Source of the DNA: Actinomadura luteofluorescens
GTDB taxonomy: Bacteria > Actinomycetota > Actinomycetes > Streptosporangiales > Streptosporangiaceae
NCBI RefSeq assembly: GCF_013409365.1
Contig: NZ_JACCBA010000001.1
Coordinates: 7,688,001-7,752,000 of the forward strand
Direction: 5' to 3'
DNA length: 64,000 nt
Positions 37,109 through 45,734 of the stretch are shown piece by piece. The position numbers and the translations under genes are program-made. Each line of letters begins with the position of its first letter. Within the stretch, counting starts at the first letter, position 1. Below the pieces are notes generated by a model. The model was not told the origin of the DNA. It saw nothing but the letters and a program-made list of their open reading frames with translations, and did no database searches.

Positions 37109-38671
37109 GTGACGGACGATGTCATGACGAATCCGTACAACGAAACACCGCCGGCCGAATCGGCTTATGGCGAGCTCGTCCGGATGGCGTATTTCGTTCT
37201 GCCGGGACGGGGAAAGCGCGTCTACCGGCTGGCGATCGCCCGCCGGATCGTCGACTCCACCGCGCGCGGCACCCGCGACCGCTCCGCCGCCGGGCACGCC
37301 CGGCGCCGCACCCGCGTGCTGCGCCGGGCACTGCGCCCGTCCCGCCGCCTGCAGATCGGCCTCGGCCCGTGGCTGCGCGCGCTGCCCGCCCGGCTGCCCG
37401 ACCCGGCGCTGACCGCGGCGCTGTCCAGGCTCGACCCCCACGTCCGCGTCGCCTACGTCCTGCGCAACGTGGAAGGGATGCCCCGCTACGCCGTCCGCGA
37501 CCAGCTGATCGAGCTCCGGGTGCGCGACCCCTGGCCGGTGATCCGCGCCGCCGAGGCCGTCGAGGTGCCCGAGCCGCGCCGCGCCGACCGCTTCGAGCCT
37601 GAGCTGCTGCGCCCCGTCCGGACCCGCTCGGTGCTCCCGCTGGCGGCCGCGGTCTTCCTCACCGCCGCGCTGGTCGGTGCGCTGCTGCTGACCGAGCGGG
37701 AGGGCGCGCGCGAGGCGTCCGCCCGCGGTCTCGGCCTCGTCGCGGCCGCGCCGGACGCGTGGACCCGCGGCGCCCGCTCCCTCGACGTCTGGCCCGCGCG
37801 CGGCGAACTCGCCGGCGACCGGGCGTTCGGCCGCCGCGCCGCCGCCGCGTGGGCGGCCGCGCCCGAGGCACGCCGCCCCGAGAGCGGCGTCGCGCAGCTC
37901 CTGTACGCCGGCCAGGTGGACGGCGCGCCCCTCGCCGTGATGCGCAGCGGCGGGCGCCTGGCCCGCTACGCCTCCGGCCGCCTCGACGTCGCCGCGATCG
38001 GCGCCGATCCCTCCGCGCCGATCGCCCTCGGCGGCGGCCGCTACCTCCTCGCGCCCTGGGACGTCCGGCCGGAGACCTTCGCCGGGGGGCGGCTCGCCAC
38101 GTCCGGCGGCGTGACGGCGCCCGTCCGCCCCGGCACCGGCTGCGGCCGCGGCCCGCTCTTCCACCTCGGCCCGCGGACGGTCGGCGACCTCGGCGGCCCG
38201 CGCGCCGCCGTCCTCGGCTACCGCGGGCCGGACCGCCGCCCCGGCGGCCCCGACCGTCCCGCCGTGCTCGGCCGGTCCGCCCGGTCGTTCTGGAAGAAAC
38301 TGGCCTGCGCGGTGCCCGCGCCCTCCCGGCCCGTCTCCGCGGCGACGGCGTTCGACTTCTGGTCGGGGACGCTGCCGCACGGCGGGAAGCGCGCCGACTG
38401 GACCTGCACCCGGCTGGCGTACGCCGACGGCGGCGCCGCCGCCTTCGCGACCCTGCTCGGTGCGCAGAACCTGGCCACGGGCGCCTGCGACGTCGGGCGC
38501 CCGGTCAGCGGGACATGGTGGCGCGCCCCCTCGGACGGCTGGTACTACCTGGCCGCGGCGGGACGCGGTCTCGTCCCGCACGCCGAGGGGGTCCGGCGCC
38601 CGGTGACGCGCGACCGCCTCCTCGTCGCCGGCGGCACCCCCGGCGCGCCCGTGACCCTCACCGCCCGTTAG
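37109..38671 (+). CDS. Hypothetical single-pass membrane protein
   Basis: This 520-residue protein has a basic, helical cytoplasmic region (1-170) with LDPHVRVAYVLRNVEGMPRYAVRDQL, faintly like sigma-factor region 4 or an anti-sigma partner. One membrane segment (about 178-196) follows, then a large extracellular region with several Cys and Trp (CGRGPLFHLG; DWTCTRLAYADGG; GTWWRAPSDGWYYLAAAG). The GTG at 37109 has GGGAG 10 nt upstream; ATG 37124 is possible. The architecture suggests a surface sensor linked to cytoplasmic regulation, but I do not recognise the family. Confidence 0.7.
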   Translation: MTDDVMTNPYNETPPAESAYGELVRMAYFVLPGRGKRVYRLAIARRIVDSTARGTRDRSAAGHARRRTRVLRRALRPSRRLQIGLGPWLRALPARLPDPALTAALSRLDPHVRVAYVLRNVEGMPRYAVRDQLIELRVRDPWPVIRAAEAVEVPEPRRADRFEPELLRPVRTRSVLPLAAAVFLTAALVGALLLTEREGAREASARGLGLVAAAPDAWTRGARSLDVWPARGELAGDRAFGRRAAAAWAAAPEARRPESGVAQLLYAGQVDGAPLAVMRSGGRLARYASGRLDVAAIGADPSAPIALGGGRYLLAPWDVRPETFAGGRLATSGGVTAPVRPGTGCGRGPLFHLGPRTVGDLGGPRAAVLGYRGPDRRPGGPDRPAVLGRSARSFWKKLACAVPAPSRPVSAATAFDFWSGTLPHGGKRADWTCTRLAYADGGAAAFATLLGAQNLATGACDVGRPVSGTWWRAPSDGWYYLAAAGRGLVPHAEGVRRPVTRDRLLVAGGTPGAPVTLTAR

Positions 38672-38745
38672 GGCGGGCCGGTCAGCATCCGCTTACTCGG
38701 ATCGGGCACACTGGAGGGGACCGAACGAGATTCAGGGAGTCGCAG

Positions 38746-39891
38746 ATGGGCAACGGGCCGCTCTCCGGAGTGCGGGTGATCGAGCTGGCCGGGATCGGGC
38801 CGGGGCCGTTCGCGGCGATGCTGCTGGCCGACCTCGGCGCCGACGTGATCCGCGTCGACCGCGCCTCCGCCGTCCGGGACGGCGAGAGCACCGGCGGCAC
38901 CGACTTCACCAACCGCGGCAAGCGGTCGATCGCCATCGACCTCAAGAGCGAGCGCGGCAGGGAGGTCGTCCTGCGCCTGGTGGAGAGGTCCGACGTCCTG
39001 CTCGAGGGGTTCCGCCCCGGCGTCACCGAGCGCCTCGGCATCGGCCCGGACGACTGCCTGGCCCGCAACCCCCGCCTGGTCTACGGGCGGATGACCGGCT
39101 GGGGGCAGGAGGGGCCGCTGGCGCACACCGCGGGCCACGACGTCGGCTACATCGCGATCACCGGCGCCCTGCACGCGATCGGCCGCGCGGGCGGCCCGCC
39201 GCAGGTGCCGATGAACCTGCTCGGCGACTTCGCGGGCGGCAGCATGTACCTCGTCACCGGCGTCCTCGCGGCCCTGCTCGAATCGCGGGCGAGCGGGCGC
39301 GGCCAGGTCGTCGACGCCGCCATCGTGGACGGCACCGCCCACCTCTCCACCTTCATCCACGGCTTCCTCGCGGGCGGCATCTGGGAGGACCGCCGCGGCG
39401 TCAACATGCTCGACACCGGCGCCCCCTGGTACGACGTCTACGAGACCTCCGACGGCCGCCACATGGCCGTCGGCGCCATCGAGCCGCAGTTCTACGCCGA
39501 GTTCCTCCGCCGGCTCGGCCTCGACGGGGAGGACCTCCCCGCCCAGTACGACCGCGACCGGTGGCCCGCGATGCGCGACCGCTTCGCCGCCGCCTTCCGC
39601 ACGAGGACGCGCGACGAGTGGGCGGAGGTCTTCGTCCCCAGCGACGCCTGCGTGGCCCCCGTCCTGTCGATGACCGAGGCCGCCGAGCACCCCTACAACA
39701 CCTCCCGCGAGGTCTTCCCCGACCTCGCCGGCCACCGCCAGCCCGCCCCGGCCCCCCGCTTCTCCCGGACCCCGGCCGAGACCGACGGCGTCCCCGTCCT
39801 CCCCGGAGGCCAGACCAGGGCCGTCCTGGACGAGCTGGGCTTCGACGACGTCGAGGCCCTCCTGAAGGAAGGCGCCGTGGCCCAGGCCTGA
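38746..39891 (+). CDS. CaiB/BaiF-family alpha-methylacyl-CoA racemase
   Basis: The 381-residue protein is a class III CoA-transferase fold member. His131 in AGHDVGYIAI and Asp161 in NLLGDFAGG align with the catalytic pair (His126/Asp156) of the Mycobacterium racemase MCR with the same spacing. It should epimerise 2-methylacyl-CoA esters in branched-chain lipid or sterol side-chain breakdown. It starts at ATG 38746 after AGGGAG. It stands alone. Confidence 0.9.
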   Translation: MGNGPLSGVRVIELAGIGPGPFAAMLLADLGADVIRVDRASAVRDGESTGGTDFTNRGKRSIAIDLKSERGREVVLRLVERSDVLLEGFRPGVTERLGIGPDDCLARNPRLVYGRMTGWGQEGPLAHTAGHDVGYIAITGALHAIGRAGGPPQVPMNLLGDFAGGSMYLVTGVLAALLESRASGRGQVVDAAIVDGTAHLSTFIHGFLAGGIWEDRRGVNMLDTGAPWYDVYETSDGRHMAVGAIEPQFYAEFLRRLGLDGEDLPAQYDRDRWPAMRDRFAAAFRTRTRDEWAEVFVPSDACVAPVLSMTEAAEHPYNTSREVFPDLAGHRQPAPAPRFSRTPAETDGVPVLPGGQTRAVLDELGFDDVEALLKEGAVAQA

Positions 39892-39997
39892 CCGGACCCC
39901 GGTGGCCGTGGTCGGCAGCACAGTTGTGGTTGCTGCCGCGAGAAACCAGCGGTGTGGTCCTGGCGCCGTCCGTCTCGCTGGGATCCGGCTCTCGCCA

Positions 39998-40198
39998 TCA
40001 GCCGCCGTTCGAACTCTTGCTGCGCTCGCCCAGGACGAGCACCCCGATCCCGAGGAGGCCGGTCGCGATGCCGATGAACGGCTGGTACTCGTGCGCCCAC
40101 TTCAGCAGGAACCCGAACTTCGCGTCGTCACTGAACATCGTGGCGATTGCCGAGCCAAAGCCCTGGATCATGACGATTACACCGAGGAATCCCCACAT
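39998..40198 (-). CDS. Small two-helix membrane protein
   Basis: The 66-residue protein has two hydrophobic helices (about 3-22 and 38-57) and a short basic tail (ERSKSSNGG). The amphipathic middle (DDAKFGFLLKWAHEYQ) looks like real coding sequence. No strong ribosome site is visible before ATG 40198. I do not recognise the family. Confidence 0.6.
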   Translation of the reverse strand: MWGFLGVIVMIQGFGSAIATMFSDDAKFGFLLKWAHEYQPFIGIATGLLGIGVLVLGERSKSSNGG

Positions 40199-40355
40199 GA
40201 GACAAGTATGTCGGCCTCGGATGCCGGGGCGATATCAGCCAAGGTCTACAGCGATCACGACTTTGGTCGTCGCGGAGGCCAAGGTCACCGACGCCGCTGA
40301 GCCGGGCGCTCGCAACCGGGTTCGACGGTCCTCGGCTCCCAGGCTTTGGAAAGGG

Positions 40356-40394
40356 CCGGTCCGCAGATCGAGGGGGCCTCAACCTGCGGACCGG
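40356..40394. terminator. Hairpin with perfect 11-bp stem
   Basis: CCGGTCCGCAG (40356-40366) and CTGCGGACCGG (40384-40394) form a perfect stem around a 17-nt loop, which can pair further (GAGG/CCTC). It lies 50 bp downstream of the 53-residue ORF on the minus strand. This is a plausible T-less terminator. Confidence 0.55.
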
Positions 40395-40443
40395 TGAATC
40401 ATGAGTTCAAGCTCTAGGTGCGCTCACGGACCTGGAGTCGTTG

Positions 40444-40605
40444 TCAGTGCCCGGGGTCCAGGACCTCGGTCCCGCCGGTCCCGTCGGGATTGCGGGTGAC
40501 GGCCGAGACGCGGCCGGAGTCCGTCGTGACGACCCGCACCGCGGGCTCTCCGGTCACCTTGGCCTCCAGCTCCGCAGCCTTGCGAGCATTGTCGAAATCC
40601 GACAT
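40444..40605 (-). CDS. Small acidic hypothetical protein (53 aa)
   Basis: The protein begins MSDFDNARKAAELEAKVTGE, an amphipathic helix, followed by a beta-rich segment (AVRVVTTDSGRVSAVTRN) and DGTGGTEVLDPGH. A near-perfect ribosome site (AAAGGAGG) stands 6 nt before ATG 40605, strong support for a real and well-translated gene. There is no signal or membrane helix. It is monocistronic. The function is unknown. Confidence 0.75.
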   Translation of the reverse strand: MSDFDNARKAAELEAKVTGEPAVRVVTTDSGRVSAVTRNPDGTGGTEVLDPGH

Positions 40606-40796
40606 ATCGATCCTCCTTTGTTCCAACACTGGACCCACGGCTTTGGTGCCGCGGGCAAGGAAGACCGTAGCTCCCCCGGAGTCGGGAGGGACTTGTTCTG
40701 AGCAGGGAAGGGCCGATCATGATCGGCATCACACGCGCCCGCGCCGGAGAAGATGTCGCCGGGTGAGCGGGAACGCGTTCGCCGGGCTGACACCCG

Positions 40797-41630
40797 CTAC
40801 GCCGCGAGGAACTCCAGCAGGGCGGCGGTGAGCTCGGCGGGGCGGTCCTCCGGCAGCAGGTGCCCGGCCCGGTCGATGACGCGCAGGTCCGCGCCGGGGA
40901 CGAGGGCGGCGAGTTCGCGGCCGCGTTCGGCGGGCACCCAGCGGTCGTCGGCGCCCCAGCACACCAGCACGGGCACGTCGATGGCGGAGTAGCCACCCCG
41001 GATGCGGTCGACGTAGGTCTGGTCGGGGCGGCGCTGGGCGAGTTGCCGGTAGAAGGCCGCCTGCCCTTCGCCGCCGAGGCACGGAGCCGTCAGGGCGTCC
41101 AGGACGTCCCGGCGCAGGCCGGGAGAGCTCGCCGTGGCGACGTACTCGCGGAGCATGGCGCGGTGCAGCGGCCCCGGCAGCCGCCGGAACACGTCGGTGT
41201 GCTCGCCCACCAGCGCGAAGTACTCGCTGCCCCACGGCGGCAGCGAGACCGCGTCCACCAGGGCCAGGCTCCGGTACGGAACACCGCGGTCCACGAGCGC
41301 GCCCAACGCGACCGCGCCGCCCGAGTCGTGCGCGACCACGTCCGGGCGGGTCAGGGCCCAGTGGTCCAGGAGCTCGGTGAGGACTCCCGCCAGCGCGTCC
41401 AGAGACAGGTCCTGGTGCTCGGTCGCCGACGAGGCGCCGTAGCCGGGCATGTCGAAGACGTACACCGACCTGCGCACGGCCAGGGCGGGGGCGATGTCAC
41501 GCCAGATGAAAGAGGAGAAGGGGGTGCCGTGCAGCAGGACGAGGGGCGGGGCGGCCGGGTCCCCCAGCCGGTCCCATCGCACCTCCCCGAGCGTGCTGCG
41601 ACAGCCGTGCCGGAGGGGCCACACGTTCAT
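40797..41630 (-). CDS. Alpha/beta hydrolase (epoxide hydrolase/dehalogenase-like)
   Basis: The 277-residue protein has the oxyanion motif LLHGTPFSSFIW (33-44), a nucleophile elbow VAHDSGG in which Asp102 takes the nucleophile position, as in epoxide hydrolases and haloalkane dehalogenases, and the acid and base in WGADDRWVP and DRAGHLLPED. It starts at ATG 41630 after GAGGAA. A C-C or peroxidase-like activity cannot be excluded. It stands alone, with no sign of export. Confidence 0.82.
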   Translation of the reverse strand: MNVWPLRHGCRSTLGEVRWDRLGDPAAPPLVLLHGTPFSSFIWRDIAPALAVRRSVYVFDMPGYGASSATEHQDLSLDALAGVLTELLDHWALTRPDVVAHDSGGAVALGALVDRGVPYRSLALVDAVSLPPWGSEYFALVGEHTDVFRRLPGPLHRAMLREYVATASSPGLRRDVLDALTAPCLGGEGQAAFYRQLAQRRPDQTYVDRIRGGYSAIDVPVLVCWGADDRWVPAERGRELAALVPGADLRVIDRAGHLLPEDRPAELTAALLEFLAA

Positions 41631-41849
41631 CCATTTCCTCTTCCCCTGCTGGGCCACCTGAACCGGGACGCAGCACCAGGCATGGCAGCGCCTACGGCAA
41701 CGACGGGCCGCGTGAACGCTGGGACATCGCCAACCAGCACCTCGCGCCACTGCGCGAACCCAGCGGCTGCGGCTGCCATCCCGGATGCGAGGCGGATGCG
41801 AAAGATCATCAGGCGTCCGGGGCCGCCCGGCACGTCCCAGGCGGGAGGG

Positions 41850-42542
41850 CTACTGAGGGAGGCGGCGGTGCGCGGCGAAGTGGTCGATGGCCGTCGCCAG
41901 GTCGTCGAGTGCGGGAGTGGCGAGTTCCAGGACGTAGCGCTTGCCGGTCAGACCCGGCGCGGCGGGTGGCGCGTCGATCACCCGGCCGCCGAGGTGGCCC
42001 TCGGCATGCGGGAGTGAGCTCTTCGGGGGTTTCCTGTCGCGAATCCGCTCGACGGGGAAGACCTCCACCAGCGGCGGGACCGCGGCCGTCGGCGGGATGG
42101 TGGTGGCTCCTCCGGGACCGACCAGGTTGACCGCGGCGATCTGGGCCCATTCCAAACCCTGCGCGATCCGTCCGCCGATCAGCAGCCATACACCCCGGGA
42201 GTCGATCGCGACCTTGGGCGTGCTCAGGCGCGCCCGGGCGGCCCGCCAGGTTAGGTAGGCCAGGATCGCCAGGAACGGGACGCCGTATGCCGCCGCCTGG
42301 AGGCGCTCCCCGACGGGGGCGGGCCCCTCGGCGTCCCCCTGGTTGATCAGGCCGGGCACCGACGGCCCGGAGATCGCGTAGACCAGCAGGTAGAAGGTGC
42401 CGCCGACCAGGACCACCGCCGCGAAGACCATCAATGGCACGCCGAGCAGCAACTCCAGCCCGCCCAGCCTGACCTTGCGGGGCGGTCGGCGTTCGAGGTC
42501 GGCGACCACGGCGTCGGCTCCCGGCCTGGTCTGCTCGGACAT
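41850..42542 (-). CDS. Hypothetical two-helix membrane protein
   Basis: The 230-residue protein has two hydrophobic segments (about 28-57 and 84-100) followed by a cytoplasmic domain with VAIDSRGVWLLIGGRIAQGLEWAQI, like the PH-type bPH folds found in small membrane proteins. It ends with a helix (ALDDLATAIDHFAAHRRL). There is no catalytic motif. I do not recognise the family further. Confidence 0.72.
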   Translation of the reverse strand: MSEQTRPGADAVVADLERRPPRKVRLGGLELLLGVPLMVFAAVVLVGGTFYLLVYAISGPSVPGLINQGDAEGPAPVGERLQAAAYGVPFLAILAYLTWRAARARLSTPKVAIDSRGVWLLIGGRIAQGLEWAQIAAVNLVGPGGATTIPPTAAVPPLVEVFPVERIRDRKPPKSSLPHAEGHLGGRVIDAPPAAPGLTGKRYVLELATPALDDLATAIDHFAAHRRLPQ

Positions 42543-42621
42543 GAATCGGACCCTATCCGCATGACGAAACCCCTGTCCTCAGTTGCCCCGGTTGGGGAAC
42601 CGGAGCGACTGCCGGGGCCGG

Positions 42622-42696
42622 TGGGAGGAGCTGACCGCGCGGGACACCTACCTCGACGGCCTGCGCGCGCTCGTCGGCGGGCTCACCCGCGCATGA
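42622..42696 (+). pseudogene. Possible 3' remnant of a lost gene
   Basis: Twenty-four codons with strong local codon bias read WEELTARDTYLDGLRALVGG and then LTRA before a TGA. Upstream, the same frame degenerates (an earlier stop at 42562-42564 and Cys-rich sequence) and has no start codon. It looks like the C-terminal end of a helical protein, perhaps a TetR-type regulator. The evidence is thin. Confidence 0.25.
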
Positions 42697-42841
42697 GGCC
42701 GCAGGCCACGCCCCCGTCCGCCGGGGCGATTGTGAATCGGCTGACAATTCCCGCGCGGTAACCGGCGGTCATCCGACAAGACTGCGCCGGAACCCGGTCG
42801 TACTTTGTGGGCACTTCCACCCCGATCAACACGGCGACCGC

Positions 42842-42865
42842 GAAGGCCCGACGACGGCCTTTTTC
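42842..42865 (+). terminator. Terminator-like hairpin in the lipase leader
   Basis: AAGGCC (42843-42848), a 7-nt loop and GGCCTT followed by further T form a short hairpin with a T tract, about 25 bp before the lipase ribosome site. It either ends the upstream remnant's transcript or lies in the lipase leader as an attenuator. Confidence 0.4.
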
Positions 42866-42891
42866 GTCGTGCCCGCATTAGGGAGATGCCC

Positions 42892-43749
42892 ATGCGTTTC
42901 AAACGACTCCGCTCGTGGGCGGTCGTCGCCGCCGCGGTCCCCGCCGCGCTCGGCCTGGCCGGGACGGTCGCGCCCGCCGCGCACGCCGAGACGAGTCCTC
43001 AGGGGGCGAACGACTGGAACTGCAAGCCCTCGTTCGTCCACCCCCGTCCCGTGGTGCTCGTGCACGGCACGTTCGAGAACATGGCGTTCAACTGGCAGAA
43101 GCTCTCCCCGGCGCTGAAGAAGGCCGGGTACTGCGTCTACGCCCTCAACTACGGCGGCCCGAAGGACGGCCCCATCCAGGGGATCGGCGACATCCCGACC
43201 TCGGCCGGTGAGCTGGCGGCGTTCGTCGACAGGGTCACGGCCTCCACCGGGGCGTCCAAGGTCGACATCGTCGGGCACTCGCAGGGTGGCATGATGCCGC
43301 GGTACTACATGAAGTTCCTCGGCGGCGCCGCGAAGGTGAACAGGCTGGTCGGCATCGTGCCGTCCAACCACGGGACCAACATGTCCGGGCTGGTGGAGCT
43401 GGGCACCCTGCTCGGCATCACCCAGGAGGTCGTGAAGGCCGCGCCGGCCGCGGGCCAGCAGATCGTCGGCTCGGACTTCCTGAAGAAGCTGAACGAGGGC
43501 GGCGACACCGTGCCCGGCCCGACCTACATCGTGCTGTCCACCAGGTACGACGAGGTCGTCACGCCCTACACCTCGGAGTTCCTCAACGGCTCCAACGCGC
43601 AGAACGTCCTGCTCCAGGACAAGTGCGCGAACGACACCAACGCGCACGTCGGCATCGCCTTCGACCCGGTGATGATCAAGTTCGTGCTGAACTCGCTCGA
43701 CATCTGGGGCCCGTACTGGCCCATCGACTGCGCGAACCCCCTCGGCTGA
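42892..43749 (+). CDS. Secreted class 2 lipase/esterase
   Basis: The 285-residue secreted protein has a signal peptide (1-32, cleavage near AHAET), the oxyanion motif VVLVHGTFEN (54-63), the nucleophile Ser130 in GHSQGGMMPRYY and a C-terminal His in NAHVGIAFDP. Four Cys (residue 44, 81 and two late) suit extracellular disulphides. This is the PF01674-type lipase group of actinomycetes, hydrolysing triglycerides or esters. I chose ATG 42892, 6 nt after AGGGAG; ATG 42886 abuts that site. Confidence 0.92.
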   Translation: MRFKRLRSWAVVAAAVPAALGLAGTVAPAAHAETSPQGANDWNCKPSFVHPRPVVLVHGTFENMAFNWQKLSPALKKAGYCVYALNYGGPKDGPIQGIGDIPTSAGELAAFVDRVTASTGASKVDIVGHSQGGMMPRYYMKFLGGAAKVNRLVGIVPSNHGTNMSGLVELGTLLGITQEVVKAAPAAGQQIVGSDFLKKLNEGGDTVPGPTYIVLSTRYDEVVTPYTSEFLNGSNAQNVLLQDKCANDTNAHVGIAFDPVMIKFVLNSLDIWGPYWPIDCANPLG

Positions 43750-43756
43750 CCCGGAA

Positions 43757-43794
43757 CGGCGGCGCCCGGCGGCCTTCACCGCCGGGCGCCGCCG
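43757..43794. terminator. Bidirectional terminator hairpin, 16-bp stem
   Basis: CGGCGGCGCCCGGCGG and its complement flank a 6-nt loop (CCTTCA) exactly between the convergent lipase and acyl-CoA dehydrogenase genes. There is no T tract, as usual in high-GC actinomycetes. The symmetry allows it to serve both strands. Confidence 0.85.
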
Positions 43795-43797
43795 GCC

Positions 43798-44937
43798 TCA
43801 CAGTCCGAGGCGCTTGGCGGCGATCTCGTTCATGATCTCGTTGGTGCCGCCGCCGATGCCGAGGATGCGGGCGTCGCGGTAGTGGCGCTCCACCTCCGAC
43901 TCGCGCATGTAGCCCATCCCGCCGTGCAGCTGGACGGCCTCGTGCACGACGTGCTCGCAGGCGAGGACGGCGGTGTTCTTGGCGTAGGCGGTCTCGGTGA
44001 GGACGTCCTCCCCGGCGGCGTGCCGTTCGGCGACCGCGCGGGTGTAGGCGCGGGCGACGTCGGTCCGCCGCGCCATCTCGACGATCTTGTGCCGGACGAG
44101 CTGCCGGGAGGCCAGCGGGCGCCCGAACGTCTCCCGGTCCCGGACCCAGGCCAGGGTGAGGTCCAGGCAGCGCTGCGCCGTCGCGTAGGCCTGGACGGCC
44201 AGGGAGAGCCGCTCGGTCACGAAGTTCTGGACGATCTGCACGAATCCGCTGTTCTCGGCGCCGACCAGGTTCTCCGCCGGGACGCGGACGCCGTCGAACG
44301 CCAGCTCGGCGGTGTCGGAGCAGAGCCAGCCCATCTTGCGCAGCGGCCGCGACACGGTGAACCCGGGGGCGCCCTTCTCCACGACCAGCAGGGAGATGCC
44401 GTCGAAGCCGGGCCCGCCCGTCCGCACCGCCGTGGTGACGAAGTCGGCCCGCACGCCCGAGGTGATGAACATCTTGGCGCCGTCGACGACGTAGTGCCCG
44501 CCGTCGCGGACGGCGGTGGTGCGGATGCCCGCGACGTCCGACCCGGTGCCGGGCTCGGTGACGCCGAGCGCGCCGATCAGCTCGCCGGCGAGCGCCGGCC
44601 GCGCGAACCGGTCGATCAGCGCCGCGTCCCCGGAGGCGATGATGTGGGGGAGCGCGATCCCGTGCGTGAACAGGGAGGCGACCACGCCGCCCGAACCGCC
44701 GGACTGGATGATCTCCTCGGCGACGATCAGCGCGTCGAACAGCTCCCCGCCGGACCCGCCGGCCTCCTCCGGGAACCCGGCCCCGAGCAGCCCCGCCTCG
44801 GCGGCCCGGACGTGCAGCGAGCGGGGCAGCTCGCCCGCGTCCTCCCAGCCGGCGAGGAACGGCGCGATCTCCCGCGCGGTGAAGTCGCGGACCAGGGCCC
44901 GCAGCGCCGCGCGCTCCGGGGTCTGCCAGGGGTCCAA
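43798..44937 (-). CDS. Acyl-CoA dehydrogenase
   Basis: The 379-residue flavoenzyme oxidises acyl-CoA thioesters. It shows LGVTEPGTGSD for FAD binding, VVDGAKMFITSG, the RETFGRPLASRQLVRHK helix, VQLHGGMGYMRESEVERHYRDARI and IGGGTNEIM. The start is a TTG at 44937 with GAGGAGG 4 nt upstream. It lies 47 bp downstream of the TetR gene on the same strand, so it is probably the main target of that regulator. Confidence 0.92.
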   Translation of the reverse strand: MDPWQTPERAALRALVRDFTAREIAPFLAGWEDAGELPRSLHVRAAEAGLLGAGFPEEAGGSGGELFDALIVAEEIIQSGGSGGVVASLFTHGIALPHIIASGDAALIDRFARPALAGELIGALGVTEPGTGSDVAGIRTTAVRDGGHYVVDGAKMFITSGVRADFVTTAVRTGGPGFDGISLLVVEKGAPGFTVSRPLRKMGWLCSDTAELAFDGVRVPAENLVGAENSGFVQIVQNFVTERLSLAVQAYATAQRCLDLTLAWVRDRETFGRPLASRQLVRHKIVEMARRTDVARAYTRAVAERHAAGEDVLTETAYAKNTAVLACEHVVHEAVQLHGGMGYMRESEVERHYRDARILGIGGGTNEIMNEIAAKRLGL

Positions 44938-44984
44938 CGCGCCTCCTCGGGTAGAACGAGGTTCGGAATCTAGCAGGCGGCGCG

Positions 44985-45653
44985 TCACTCCCCGGCGCGC
45001 GGGACGGGCGGCGCGGGCAGGTCGGCCGCGGGGACGCCGGACAGCTCGCTGACGTGCCGGCGCAGCACGGCCCGCAGCTCCGCCGGGTCCGTGTCCTCGG
45101 GCCGCAGGACGGCGTGCGAGGTCAGACCGTCCACCAGCGCGTGCACCCGCGCGGCCTCCACCTCGATGTCCAGCTCCGGGCGCAGCGCCCCGGCGCTGCG
45201 GGCCGCCCGCAGGACCCGCGCCGCGATCGAGCGCAGGTCGTCGTGCATCTCCCGGGCCAGCGGGCGCAGCTCGGGCCGGGTGCGGGCGCCGACGGTGAAG
45301 GCCAGCCACACCTCGGCCTCCTCGCGGCGCTCGGCGTCCAGCGGCAGCAGCTCGGCGAACAGGGCCTCCATCGCCGCCGCGTGCTCGGCGGGCGGCGCGG
45401 CGGGGTCGGGCACCGCGAGGCGGCCGGCGCGCTGCCGCAGCCGCTCGCCGGCCCGCTCGGCGAGCGTGCGCATCGCGAAGATCATGATGTCGGCCTGGCC
45501 GCCGAAGTAGTGCCGGACGGACCCGATCGCCAGGCCCGCCTCGGCGGCGACGGTGCGCAGCGAGGCCTGCTCCAGGCCGTCCCGGAGCACGACGCGGAAC
45601 ACGGCCTCGGCCACCTCGCGGCGGCGGGCCTCGGGATCGACGATCTTCGGCAC
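44985..45653 (-). CDS. TetR family transcriptional regulator
   Basis: The 222-residue repressor has the TetR N-terminal helix-turn-helix (VAEAVFRVVLRDGLEQASLRT ending in AIGSVRHYFGGQ, residues 12-50) and a helical ligand domain. It starts at GTG 45653. Two perfect palindromes with the core GCACGnCCGTGC lie immediately upstream and are its likely operators. Genomic context (acyl-CoA dehydrogenase downstream) suggests an acyl-CoA or fatty-acid-type ligand. Confidence 0.87.
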   Translation of the reverse strand: MPKIVDPEARRREVAEAVFRVVLRDGLEQASLRTVAAEAGLAIGSVRHYFGGQADIMIFAMRTLAERAGERLRQRAGRLAVPDPAAPPAEHAAAMEALFAELLPLDAERREEAEVWLAFTVGARTRPELRPLAREMHDDLRSIAARVLRAARSAGALRPELDIEVEAARVHALVDGLTSHAVLRPEDTDPAELRAVLRRHVSELSGVPAADLPAPPVPRAGE

Positions 45654-45663
45654 CGCTCTTTTA

Positions 45664-45679
45664 TAGCACGTCCGTGCTA
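45664..45679. promoter_or_regulatory. TetR operator candidate 1 (TAGCACG-TC-CGTGCTA)
   Basis: A perfect 7-bp-arm palindrome lies 10 bp before the tetR start. It shares the GCACGnCCGTGC core with the second site 24 bp away, centre to centre about 26 bp. Confidence 0.7.
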
Positions 45680-45687
45680 CAGTCTTT

Positions 45688-45707
45688 TTTGGCACGACCG
45701 TGCCAAA
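45688..45707. promoter_or_regulatory. TetR operator candidate 2 (TTTGGCACG-AC-CGTGCCAAA)
   Basis: This 20-bp palindrome is perfect in its 9-bp arms and lies 27 bp before the first small membrane-protein gene. Together with site 1 it would allow coordinated repression of both divergent transcripts. Confidence 0.75.
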
Positions 45708-45734
45708 GAAGCCCGACGGAGGGGGAAGGCCGAC

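Larger units (their letters stand above)
42543..42891. other. 349-bp intergenic region with a gene remnant and a hairpin
   Basis: The first part carries a short plus-strand coding-like remnant (42622-42696, ending ALVGGLTRA-stop) with no start. The middle is AT-richer (GGGCGATTGTGAATCGGCTG; GTCGTACTTTGTGGGCAC) and probably holds the lipase promoter. A hairpin with T tract lies at 42842-42865. Confidence 0.5.

Noticed and set aside
41627..41833. Minus-strand ORF of 68 codons whose stop overlaps the alpha/beta hydrolase ATG (ATGA)
   Set aside because: The coupling is suggestive and the middle is hydrophobic, but no ribosome site precedes any start and the sequence resembles no family. I leave the 41631-41849 gap without a called gene.
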